Positions 8,046 through 15,285 are shown, counted from the first letter of the stretch. The stretch: DNA of 21,895 bases from an uncultured Alphaproteobacteria bacterium (GCA_947305255.1 CAMZDE010000015.1:1-21895); one strand, 5' to 3'. The notes: generated by a model not told the origin, from the letters alone. Translations and numbers: made by a program.

Positions 8046-8195
8046 GAGGTTCACAACAATTCAAAGTTAAAATTGCGCCGTTTATTCAAGATATTCACGG
8101 CCCTCCAACCATTATGATCGGAGATAATTAACGTCCATCCAAGGACGAACTTTGAAACGAGGTTGTGATGCCCCATCACGAAAACACTTCGTGAC
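8011..8195 (-). ncRNA. Structured leader RNA, copy 1 (unrecognised class)
   Basis: A minus-strand RNA of about 185 nt between a predicted promoter and a terminator, upstream of exported protein A. Elements in RNA order: a 5' hairpin TCACGAA/TTCGTGA (8194-8188 with 8182-8176); helix P1 TCACAAC/GTTGTGA; helix P2 AACTTTGAA/TTCAAAGTT read on the plus strand (8148-8156 with 8060-8068); small hairpins GTCC/GGAC, ATTAT/ATAAT and GCCGT/ACGGC; a single-stranded GGTTGGAGG; then the CCTCCAACC/terminator region. P1 and P2 are confirmed by compensatory changes against copy 2 (16113-16299), while the 79-nt core (8069-8147) is identical in both. It could be an attenuating riboswitch or a standalone sRNA with readthrough. 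Confidence 0.8.
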
Positions 8196-8201
8196 ATGGT
8201 T

Positions 8202-8230
8202 ATATTATCATATTTTTACGCACCATACAA
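8202..8230 (-). promoter_or_regulatory. Promoter of leader RNA copy 1
   Basis: On the minus strand TTGTAT (8230-8225), a 17-nt spacer and TAATAT (8207-8202) predict a start near 8195, exactly at the base of the first RNA hairpin. It begins about 11 bp after the HAD gene stop, with no terminator between, so readthrough from the efflux operon is also possible. Confidence 0.55.
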
Positions 8231-8240
8231 GGATAAAAAT

Positions 8241-8840
8241 TTATTTACTGCGTTGGCCGGTTTTGCGGTTAATCCAAACGCGATCTTTGGCGATTTTCAT
8301 TATCGGCATGTCTGATTTGCTGTCTGAATATGCACGGACAACATTCGGAATAATTTTGTTCGCGCGCGCCCATTTGTCCAACGCGATTACTTTGTTCGCC
8401 CCCCAGCATAAAAAATCATACCGCCATGGTTTTTTCGCGTTCATTTGCGATGTTAAAATTACATCAAAATCCAAATCTGAAACCAAATGCGGAATTAAAT
8501 AATTTGTGCCGGCAGAAATTAAAATTACCATATTGCCACGTGCGCGTTCTTTGGCAATTGTATTTTTCACCCAATCAAAGCGCAACTTTTTGTGTTGTTT
8601 TATAAATTTCGGCGATAAATTTTCTATCATTTTTGGCGTAATGAACATACGCATTGTTTTGCGCCACCAAACCCCCGCCGGATTCAAAAGGCGTCCAATA
8701 TATGCGACACCGACAATCGGTAAATACGCCCATGGCCGCAAAGAATGCATCAGACAATATTTTCCAAATTCAAAATTCGAATCACGCCGCGACAGCGTCC
8801 CATCAAAATCAAAAACGACTATATCTTTTCTTTGTAACAT
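8241..8840 (-). CDS. HAD-superfamily (IB, SerB-like) phosphatase
   Basis: A 199-aa HAD hydrolase. Motif I is VVFDFDGTLS (nucleophile D11, acid/base D13), motif II is the serine in ILISAGT (S109), a motif III lysine lies in the GANKVIAL region (near K150), and motif IV is AYSDSKSDMPIM (D173, D177). The helical cap inserted after motif I (about residues 20-90) is the subclass IB pattern of phosphoserine phosphatases and related lipid or sugar phosphatases; the substrate is not clear. The frame is open to a GTG at 8861, but the ATG at 8840 has AGGAA 8 nt upstream and fits the family. Last gene of the efflux operon, 36 bp after the RND gene; a link to efflux is not evident. Confidence 0.85.
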   Translation of the reverse strand: MLQRKDIVVFDFDGTLSRRDSNFEFGKYCLMHSLRPWAYLPIVGVAYIGRLLNPAGVWWRKTMRMFITPKMIENLSPKFIKQHKKLRFDWVKNTIAKERARGNMVILISAGTNYLIPHLVSDLDFDVILTSQMNAKKPWRYDFLCWGANKVIALDKWARANKIIPNVVRAYSDSKSDMPIMKIAKDRVWINRKTGQRSK

Positions 8841-8876
8841 TTTGTTTTTCCTGAAACGCACAATAGCATATTATTA

Positions 8877-11800
8877 TTAATTGTCAAAGCGATTTAATTT
8901 TTTGCGCAATTTTTCCATAACAAAGAACAATGCTGGCGTCAAAGTAAATGTCCAAAACAGTGACGCAATCATACCGCCAATCATAACCGCACCCATCGCG
9001 ACCTTTAACCCGTCGTTCGACCATAATTGCGGTATCATACCGGCGACAACTGCGATTGTAGTCATCCAAATCATACGCTTTTTATCCATTAATTCAGACC
9101 ACAATACTGTTTTGGCATCTTCGCCATGTTGAACACGCGCGACCGTTGGTTCCAAAACCAAAATGTTATTATTCACAACCAATCCAACCAACATAATGAA
9201 CGCTAACATCGCGCCAACGTTAAATGACGCCCCCGACAAGAACAACATTATGAAAACGCCTGCAAAACTGGTGATTATAGATGTTGCGATTGTGAATGGA
9301 TGAACAAACGAATTCATAATCGCCGCCAACAACATAAATGTTAAAATCGTTGCCAACAAAAACGCCTGAGCAATTTCGGCGGTTGATTCCGCCTGAATTT
9401 CAGACATACCCGCAAAAGACGCGCTATACCCCGATTCCCATTCGATAGTATCTAATTGTTTTTGAATTTCATTTTGAACCGGCCCCACCGTCGATTTACC
9501 GATATTAATGTCTATTTCGGTCACACGGTCTTTGTTCAAACGATAAATGTTTGATGTCGCCGGCGCATTTTCCAGACGCCCCAATTGCGACAGTGCAACC
9601 AAACCTTTGTGAGAATTTACATAAACGCTATCGAACATAGATTGGTTTTTGAACTGTTTTTCAAATTCCAAAATCATTGGATATTCGTCACCGTCTTCTT
9701 TGTATTTATATGTATCGTTACCAAACAATGCAGTTCGCAAAGTCGCACCTGCCGATGCATTTTTCACACCCCAAAAATTCATTTTTTCATCATCTGGGAC
9801 AAAACGAATTTCGTTGGCCGGTGTCTGTTGCGCTAAAACAGCACTTTGCACCGCTTCAATTTGATTTACCATATCGATAATTTGATTCGCGTACGCGTTA
9901 CGTTTGGCATCATCAGGCCCAAATACATTCAACACCATATCTGAATTAAATCCTGAACCACTGATGTTTTCACCGGCACGAATTTGAATTTCGCTATCCG
10001 TTATATCTGACAAAGTCGGTAATATTTTTTGTGCTAATTTTTTATCAGATATATTACGTTTGCTGACGTCAACCAATGAGACTTTGACACTGATATTTTG
10101 CAAACCTTTGTCACCGATTTTTATTGTTGTTGATTCAACCTCTGGGAATTTAGATAGGTGTTCTTCGATTTGTTTCGCGATTGATTCTGATTTTGAATAC
10201 ACACTGCCCATCGGCGCGCGCGCAGTAATCGTGATTTCATTCGCGTCGGTTGATGGTGAAAATTCATTCCCAACAAATCCCATTAATTGTGCAGACAACA
10301 CCAATACGCCTATGGCGGCAGAAATCACAACCCATGGATGATTAAATTGATATTCATACCAACTATGCAGACGCGTCGCTTTGTTTTGCGCTTTTGTTTC
10401 TTTGGTTTTCTGATTCTTTGGCAAACGTAATAAATGTGCAATCATCATTGGTGTCAAAGTGAACGAAAACAGCAACGATAACAATGTCAAATACACAACG
10501 GTCATACCAAATTGCACCATAAATTGACCAACTATGCCCCCCATAAACGCCAAAGGTAAAAACACTACGACATTTGTGCCAACACCTGCCAAAACCGGAA
10601 TAGCAACTTTACGCGTTCCCTCTTCGGCGGCAACCTCTGGTGTTTTTCCTGCGCGCAATTCATTTAATGCAGATTCAATCAAAATAATCGCATTTGACAC
10701 CAATGTTCCCAACGCTGTCGCGTATGCTAATAATGTCATCGCATTAATAGTAAATCCGGAACCATTCATCAAAAAGAATCCTGATAATAACGATGCAGGA
10801 ATCACGACGCCCGCGATAATTGTTGAACGCCAATTCCGTGTGAACGCTAATAAAACAATAATTGTGAATATAACACCCAATATAATTCCGTTTATAGTAC
10901 TGGTTGTGTCTTCGGAAATATGAGTCGAAGAATCAGACACTATCTGCATGGTCGCATTTGGAAAATGGCTTTGTAAATCTTTTTCAAATTCTGGCATTTT
11001 TTTGCGCAACGCATTTGAAATTTTAATAGCATTACCGTCACTGGCTTTGACCACCGACAAAATTACAACGTCCATACCATTATGACGCGCACCTTTTTCA
11101 ATATCGCGCGCGGCGTCAGTAATTGTTGCAACATCAGACAACTTAAAATTACTGCCTTCGACTGTAGTGATTTCCAGATTTGCAATTTCATCAACATTTT
11201 TGAATTCACCCATAAATCTGACGTTTTCAGAATTTATATCTGTTTCAATTTTGCCACCTGGGACATTCAAATTACGCATCGCAATCGCAGATACTATATC
11301 ATTTATCGTGACACCGTTTGCCGCCATTAAATCAGGATCCATCGCGATACGAACCGCGCGCTGGCGACCACCAAAAGTATTCACAGATGCAACCCCGCGA
11401 ACCGCGGTCACTTTGTTCGACAATGTATCAGACACATATTTTTCAACATCGCGCGCATCGGCACCTTGGATAACAATGTCCAAAACCGCGGTTTGCAACG
11501 GATTTAATTTTGCAATCACAGGTTGTTTTAAATCGGTTGGGAAATCATTTGCCAATCCGTCTATTTTTGCCTTAACTTCGTTTGCTTTGTCATCAACATT
11601 AACGCCTAAATTAAATTCAGAAATCACATATGCAGAATTTTCATAAACTTGGGTTGTAATTTTTTTCACACCTGCAACCTCAGAAACCGCGTTTTCGGCC
11701 TTTTTCACAACCTGAGTTTCTATTTCAGCGCTGGACGCACCGGGGTAAACAAATGTCACAGTCACATATGGAAAATCAACCGACGGTGTGCGTTCAATGT

Positions 11801-11891
11801 TCATTTTCGGAAAAGAAACCACACCCAATATCACAAAAAATAATACAAACATAATTGTTGTGACTGGTCTTTTGATAAAGAATTTTAACAT
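8877..11891 (-). CDS. RND-family efflux permease with atypical proton-relay residues
   Basis: A 1004-aa AcrB/MdtB-type resistance-nodulation-division permease. It opens with FFIKRPVTTIMFVLFFVILG, continues with the porter-domain hallmark YPGASSAEIETQVVKKAE, and has twelve predicted membrane helices and two large periplasmic domains. Such permeases export drugs, fatty acids or other amphiphiles using the proton gradient. Here the TM4 motif that is normally GLLVDDAIVVVEN reads GTLVSNAIILIES (S399, N400), so both relay aspartates are absent, and the TM10 lysine site (AcrB K940) is N907 in GLVVNNNILVLE. ATG at 11891 has AAAGGA upstream. It follows the short adaptor by 30 bp in a TolC-adaptor-permease operon under a MarR regulator. 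Substrate unknown. Confidence 0.93.
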   Translation of the reverse strand: MLKFFIKRPVTTIMFVLFFVILGVVSFPKMNIERTPSVDFPYVTVTFVYPGASSAEIETQVVKKAENAVSEVAGVKKITTQVYENSAYVISEFNLGVNVDDKANEVKAKIDGLANDFPTDLKQPVIAKLNPLQTAVLDIVIQGADARDVEKYVSDTLSNKVTAVRGVASVNTFGGRQRAVRIAMDPDLMAANGVTINDIVSAIAMRNLNVPGGKIETDINSENVRFMGEFKNVDEIANLEITTVEGSNFKLSDVATITDAARDIEKGARHNGMDVVILSVVKASDGNAIKISNALRKKMPEFEKDLQSHFPNATMQIVSDSSTHISEDTTSTINGIILGVIFTIIVLLAFTRNWRSTIIAGVVIPASLLSGFFLMNGSGFTINAMTLLAYATALGTLVSNAIILIESALNELRAGKTPEVAAEEGTRKVAIPVLAGVGTNVVVFLPLAFMGGIVGQFMVQFGMTVVYLTLLSLLFSFTLTPMMIAHLLRLPKNQKTKETKAQNKATRLHSWYEYQFNHPWVVISAAIGVLVLSAQLMGFVGNEFSPSTDANEITITARAPMGSVYSKSESIAKQIEEHLSKFPEVESTTIKIGDKGLQNISVKVSLVDVSKRNISDKKLAQKILPTLSDITDSEIQIRAGENISGSGFNSDMVLNVFGPDDAKRNAYANQIIDMVNQIEAVQSAVLAQQTPANEIRFVPDDEKMNFWGVKNASAGATLRTALFGNDTYKYKEDGDEYPMILEFEKQFKNQSMFDSVYVNSHKGLVALSQLGRLENAPATSNIYRLNKDRVTEIDINIGKSTVGPVQNEIQKQLDTIEWESGYSASFAGMSEIQAESTAEIAQAFLLATILTFMLLAAIMNSFVHPFTIATSIITSFAGVFIMLFLSGASFNVGAMLAFIMLVGLVVNNNILVLEPTVARVQHGEDAKTVLWSELMDKKRMIWMTTIAVVAGMIPQLWSNDGLKVAMGAVMIGGMIASLFWTFTLTPALFFVMEKLRKKLNRFDN

Positions 11892-11921
11892 TTTGTTTTC
11901 CTTTTGATTTGATATAGCAAA

Positions 11922-12539
11922 CTATTTTATTACTCTTATTTTTTGTCCATCTTTGACATCTGATAAAATAACCACATCGCCCGCATCGATTCCATTTTCA
12001 ATCAGTACATTTTGTATATCACGACCGGCAATTTTAATGTCACGCGCACGCGCAAAGCCATTATCTGCAACGTATACAGAATTTCCATGCACCGCAGATG
12101 TCGGAACATAAAATCCATTTTTTTTGATGCGGGCATATTTCAAACCGTCACTACATTTTGCTGTTTTTATAACATACATTCCAGAATCTAAATCAATATC
12201 ACGTGATACAGACGCAATTTTGCAATCGCCTAAATCTTGGCCCGATTTGAATAAAATCACACGCACACCCGACACATATCCACGATTATTTTTAATTGTA
12301 ATCGGTTCATATAAAACGCCGTCAATTTTGTTCATTTCCACGGCATCGACAGGCGTTCCGTTTTTCAAATCGTTACGAACAATATTAAAAACATCGGTAT
12401 TGTTTTCACTGGCCACCTTATAAAACCTATATGAAAAAGCAGCCAAAGTCACAATTGCCAATATTAAATAGATTATATTTTTTGATTTACGTGTTTTTAA
12501 TTTTTTCACGATATTTTCAATACGTTCTGTTATTGTCAT
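11922..12539 (-). CDS. Very short membrane-fusion (RND adaptor)-like protein
   Basis: A 205-aa protein in the operon slot where a periplasmic adaptor (HlyD/AcrA type) is expected. A cytoplasmic basic start precedes one membrane anchor (about residues 20-38, NIIYLILAIVTLAAF). The remainder is beta-rich. The C-terminal segment FYVPTSAVHGNSVYV, followed by DAGDVVILSDVKDGQKIRV, resembles the barrel and membrane-proximal domains of adaptors (VPxxAV...G...V...GL..GD.VV..G...DG..V). There is no long heptad helical hairpin and no full lipoyl half-motifs; family members are typically 350-400 aa. The ATG at 12539 (1 bp after the tolC stop, AGGTG upstream) is preferred to the GTG at 12548. Assignment rests on context plus the C-terminal pattern. 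Confidence 0.65.
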   Translation of the reverse strand: MTITERIENIVKKLKTRKSKNIIYLILAIVTLAAFSYRFYKVASENNTDVFNIVRNDLKNGTPVDAVEMNKIDGVLYEPITIKNNRGYVSGVRVILFKSGQDLGDCKIASVSRDIDLDSGMYVIKTAKCSDGLKYARIKKNGFYVPTSAVHGNSVYVADNGFARARDIKIAGRDIQNVLIENGIDAGDVVILSDVKDGQKIRVIK

Positions 12540-12540
12540 T

Positions 12541-13845
12541 TTATTCACCTAATTTTTTCACTGATTCTTTTGCCATCAAAATATTATATTTTGCATTCAA
12601 CACCGCCATATCCATTTGATATAACGCACTTGACACATCCGACAATTCAATTGCAGACGTTTGTCCTGCGGCAAAACGACCAGCCGATACATCATACGCC
12701 TTTTGCGCCAAATCATGTGCATTGTTCAATTTACCCAAATCATCACAAAGATGTTTATATTTATCCACCGCAGTGTTATATTCTTGGGTTTTTAATTTTT
12801 TTGATTTATCCAGACTTTGACGTGCCGCTTCCGCATTCATCGCTTCCATTGTTGCATTCGCAGAATGCAGACCGCCATTAAACAGCGGCACACTCAACGC
12901 CAATCCCCAATACGCAGATTGCGAACCCTTTTTTTCAAACATATTACCCATATCTGTCCCCATTGAATAATAAGAATACGAACCAACCGCCGCCAATGAC
13001 GGATATGCGCCTGCACGTTTGGATTTCGCATTTGATTCATACATTTCAATTTGTTTTTGATAAATGTCCCATTCAGGATTTGATTTTAATTCGCCAACTG
13101 TCAACGGTTCGAAACTATTCGGGAAATTATCAGTTAAAACAATTTCTTCGCCATTGTCAATTCCCGCCATGATTTTCAGCATTCTGTACGCTGTATCGCG
13201 ATTAAATTGCGCGTCTGATAAATTAACCTCTTTGGTCGCGATATCAGATTCAATTTTTATTAAATTACTACGATTTGCGCGGCCGGCAGCAGTTAATTTC
13301 TTTTTCGCAGCACGCGCATTATTCAAATTTTTTTGCGCTGCCACCACAATTTCGTCCGTCATTTTTGCAGTCCAATAAAGATTTGCCGCGGCATAACGCA
13401 CTTCGCGATTTGTTAAATCTTTGGCCGATTTAGACATATCAATAGCATCATGCACCGCATCAACCGCGTGACCTATTTTGCCGAATGTGTAAATAGGTTG
13501 CGTGATTTTTACGCCGGCCGAAAAAATATTATCTGGGACCGCAGTTATAGGCAAAACATTGCCCAACAATGCACCAATATCCGACGGAATTTCAACACCG
13601 TTTGAACTGAACGGACGCACAGGATCAACCAAATTCATATATGAAACAGTCCCATCAATCGCCATCCAACGATTTGCATTCACCGCTCTTAATTGCGCAC
13701 GCGCCTTTTGCACATTGGCTTCGGCTGTTTTCAAATCATTTGATTCCGCAACTATTTTTTCCACGGCATCATCAAACGATAAATCCATAGCACACACAGG
13801 CGCAACGAAAAGCACAGATAACAACCATAACATAAATTTACGCAT
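12541..13845 (-). CDS. TolC-family outer-membrane efflux protein
   Basis: A 434-aa protein with a signal peptide (MRKFMLWLLSVLFVAPVCA, cleavage about residue 19) and two repeats of long, Ala/Asn-rich amphipathic helices typical of the OEP/TolC fold. Markers are LSFDDAVEKIVAESNDLKTA near the mature N terminus, PVRPFSS and GVKITQPIYTFGK in the first half, and LALSVPLFNGGLHSA in the second. It would form the outer-membrane duct for the RND pump encoded next to it. Its ATG overlaps the marR stop by 8 bp, indicating coupling, and the adaptor gene begins 1 bp after its stop. Confidence 0.92.
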   Translation of the reverse strand: MRKFMLWLLSVLFVAPVCAMDLSFDDAVEKIVAESNDLKTAEANVQKARAQLRAVNANRWMAIDGTVSYMNLVDPVRPFSSNGVEIPSDIGALLGNVLPITAVPDNIFSAGVKITQPIYTFGKIGHAVDAVHDAIDMSKSAKDLTNREVRYAAANLYWTAKMTDEIVVAAQKNLNNARAAKKKLTAAGRANRSNLIKIESDIATKEVNLSDAQFNRDTAYRMLKIMAGIDNGEEIVLTDNFPNSFEPLTVGELKSNPEWDIYQKQIEMYESNAKSKRAGAYPSLAAVGSYSYYSMGTDMGNMFEKKGSQSAYWGLALSVPLFNGGLHSANATMEAMNAEAARQSLDKSKKLKTQEYNTAVDKYKHLCDDLGKLNNAHDLAQKAYDVSAGRFAAGQTSAIELSDVSSALYQMDMAVLNAKYNILMAKESVKKLGE

Positions 13846-14287
13846 TTAATAACTCCATCTTTTTCAAAATTCTGTTCATGACACGCACAGTTTCAGCCAA
13901 CGCATCTTCATCTTCGGTTGGCAAAACCTTACACAAATTTTCAAGACCAACCATAAATTTATCTATCAATTTTTCCGCCAGATTTTTCCCAGCCCGCGTC
14001 ACTTCGTACCACGTGTCACGATGATCGTTTGGGTCAATAGAGCGCACAACCAATTTGTCCGCCTCTAATTTACGAAACACACTGCATAAATTCGCAGTTG
14101 AAATTACTTCGCGATTGGCAAAATCTTTCAATTTGATTTTTCCCGCCAAATACAGGCGCACCAACACAGACATTTGTTGACGCGAATTTTTTGAAACCTC
14201 TTCAAACAATGGATTCAGACGGCTTGATAAACGACCAACAATTCGCATATTTTCCGCCATTAAATTTGTCACTTCGGCATGCGTCAT
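13838..14287 (-). CDS. MarR-family transcriptional regulator
   Basis: A 149-aa winged-helix protein. The N-terminal dimerisation helix (about 1-35) is followed by the helix-turn-helix (KLKDFANREVISTANLCSVF, about 52-72), the wing with LVVRSIDPNDHRDTWYEVTRAG (the MarR D-x-R-D-x-R-like loop) and a C-terminal dimerisation helix ending MELLNA. MarR proteins usually repress their own operon and an adjacent exporter until a small aromatic or lipophilic ligand binds. Here it is the first gene of the efflux operon, overlapping tolC by 8 bp, and a palindrome lies over its transcription start, so autoregulation is likely. The inducer cannot be read from the sequence. Confidence 0.9.
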   Translation of the reverse strand: MTHAEVTNLMAENMRIVGRLSSRLNPLFEEVSKNSRQQMSVLVRLYLAGKIKLKDFANREVISTANLCSVFRKLEADKLVVRSIDPNDHRDTWYEVTRAGKNLAEKLIDKFMVGLENLCKVLPTEDEDALAETVRVMNRILKKMELLNA

Positions 14288-14325
14288 TATAAAACACCCC
14301 CATCCAGTTGATTATTCAGGAAACA

Positions 14326-14348
14326 AATCATTAAAATTTTTAACGATT
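14326..14348. promoter_or_regulatory. Candidate MarR operator palindrome
   Basis: A 23-bp inverted repeat with arms AATC-A-TTAAAA and TTTTAA-C-GATT: ten of eleven base pairs match around a central T. It covers the predicted start (about 14339) of the marR-tolC-adaptor-RND-HAD transcript and the edge of its -10 box, the usual position and size for MarR autorepression. Confidence 0.5.
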
Positions 14349-14374
14349 ATATGTATCAATATGACAAAAGTCAA
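14346..14374 (-). promoter_or_regulatory. Promoter of the marR-efflux operon
   Basis: On the minus strand TTGACT (14374-14369), a 17-nt spacer and TATAAT (14351-14346), a near-consensus sigma-70 promoter. Predicted start about 14339 with a leader of about 50 nt. A tandem 10-bp repeat (ATTTTTGAC with C or A as last base, 14391-14400 and 14401-14410) lies just upstream. Confidence 0.75.
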
Positions 14375-14436
14375 GTGGCTTTTTCAGAAAATTTTTGACC
14401 ATTTTTGACATAATTTCACCAAAGAGCATTTTTTTA

Positions 14437-14464
14437 TTGAAAAAAACAAAAAGGAATATATAAT
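14437..14464 (+). promoter_or_regulatory. tRNA-Gln promoter
   Basis: TTGAAA (14437-14442), a 16-nt spacer and TATAAT (14459-14464) predict a start near 14471, six bases before the mature tRNA. Confidence 0.65.
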
Positions 14465-14476
14465 AACGCTGTCCAT

Positions 14477-14550
14477 TGGAGCGTCGTCTAATGGTAGGAC
14501 AAGAGATTTTGGTTCTCTTTATCATGGTTCGAATCCGTGCGCTCCAACCA
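14477..14550 (+). tRNA. tRNA-Gln (anticodon TTG)
   Basis: A 74-nt cloverleaf. Acceptor TGGAGCG (14477-14483) pairs with CGCTCCA (14540-14546), with discriminator A and encoded CCA (14548-14550). The D arm has GTC/GAC; the anticodon arm is AGAGA-TTTTGGT-TCTCT with TTG at 14509-14511; the T arm contains GGTTCGAATCC. Confidence 0.96.
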
Positions 14551-14556
14551 ATATTC

Positions 14557-14583
14557 AAACGCACCCTTGTGGTGCGTTTTAAT
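14557..14583 (+). terminator. Hairpin terminator after tRNA-Gln
   Basis: AAACGCACC (14557-14565) pairs with GGTGCGTTT (14571-14579) around CTTGT, ending in four T. An outer repeat CCAATATT/AATATTGG (14548-14555, 14581-14588) extends the stem into the tRNA CCA end. Confidence 0.7.
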
Positions 14584-14731
14584 ATTGGCTTGGGGGGCTT
14601 TTGGAATTAGGCCACACAACATAGTTGTTTGGTTCGTAACGTAGCGAAGCGAAGTGAAAGGGGCCCACGAGCCAAAGCGAGTGGGAATTACAATCCGTGC
14701 GCAGCCCCCATTTGCCTAACAATCACAGAAT
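14584..14731. other. Non-coding region with inverted repeats
   Basis: No credible gene. A long-range pair GGGGGCT (14593-14599) and AGCCCCC (14703-14709) encloses smaller repeats, among them CAAC-ATA-GTTG and CCCAC...GTGGG. The string AATCCGTGCGC (14692-14702) repeats the 3' half of the tRNA-Gln T arm (14532-14542). It could be a small RNA, a decayed tRNA or spacer; the sequence alone does not decide. Confidence 0.4.
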
Positions 14732-14754
14732 AAAACCGGCATTTTGCCGGTTTT
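14732..14754 (-). terminator. Terminator of the nucleosidase-like gene
   Basis: The 10-bp stem AAAACCGGCA (14732-14741) and TGCCGGTTTT (14745-14754) has a 3-nt loop and ends 3 bp from the stop of the minus-strand gene. It could act in both directions because A and T runs flank both arms. Confidence 0.75.
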
Positions 14755-14757
14755 GTT

Positions 14758-15285
14758 TTAATCGAACATTTCATTAAATATTTTATTACATTTTATTAAA
14801 CTTTCACGCCAATCATCACCATTTCCATTATCACTTATATATTTATAACAACTGAATTGCACATTATTTTCTGGAGCATTACAAACCTTGGCTATCGCAA
14901 AGGCTTCCATATCTACTATTTCATAATCATTGTTCCAATCAGTCACAAAACTATCGCCGGTAAAACATGTTTTTGATTCAGGCCCCGCATCATTATTCGT
15001 CAAAGATGTCACACAACCACTGTCTGGGAAACACCAATCTCTATCAACTGTGGTTCCTATGTTATATACATGGTTTGCTTCGACTTTACGTGGGTTACCG
15101 CCCGCAGATCCGACATTTATAATCTTTGTTACATTAAAATTATCAATTAACCACTGCACAGACATCGCCGCATTTACTTTCCCCATACCAGTATATAAAA
15201 CATTGTGTTTATCCGAAGAAAATTCTTCTTGTAATGCGACCACGAACCATGTTGAATCGTTTTTATTTTTTACAGATACTTTCAT
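14758..15285 (-). CDS. Short MTA/SAH nucleosidase-like protein
   Basis: A 175-aa protein of the nucleoside phosphorylase (PNP_UDP_1) fold. It matches 5'-methylthioadenosine/S-adenosylhomocysteine nucleosidases: an N-terminal ALQEE acid (E20/E21), TGMGKVNAAMSVQWL, KIINVGSAGG, the ribose-binding VDMEAFAIAKVC (M126, E127) and the general-acid loop KYISDNGN (D152). Family members are about 230 aa; the missing part is mainly the strands between the first Glu and TGMGK. MTANs recycle by-products of SAM use, but activity and substrate of this shortened form are uncertain. The frame is open to 15399; the ATG at 15285 has AAAGGA upstream. A TATAAT (minus strand, 15322-15317) upstream may be its -10 box, with no clear -35. 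Confidence 0.75.
   Translation of the reverse strand: MKVSVKNKNDSTWFVVALQEEFSSDKHNVLYTGMGKVNAAMSVQWLIDNFNVTKIINVGSAGGNPRKVEANHVYNIGTTVDRDWCFPDSGCVTSLTNNDAGPESKTCFTGDSFVTDWNNDYEIVDMEAFAIAKVCNAPENNVQFSCYKYISDNGNGDDWRESLIKCNKIFNEMFD

Noticed and set aside
8051..8174. A 40-codon leader peptide (MGHHNLVS...) in the leader RNA
   Set aside because: No ribosome-binding site precedes its ATG. Changes between the copies are non-synonymous and compensatory for base pairing, so an RNA role is preferred. A translated leader peptide is not fully excluded.
11167..11646. A 159-aa plus-strand frame opposite the RND gene, with other antisense frames at 10060-10923
   Set aside because: Shadows of the RND coding sequence caused by its codon bias; no start signals or motifs.
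14340..14564. A 74-aa minus-strand frame across tRNA-Gln
   Set aside because: It runs through the antisense of the tRNA and its promoter; no coding evidence.
14532..14702. attL/attR of an element integrated at tRNA-Gln
   Set aside because: Only 11 bp is repeated, the repeat does not include the CCA end, and there is no integrase or cargo in the 160 bp between.
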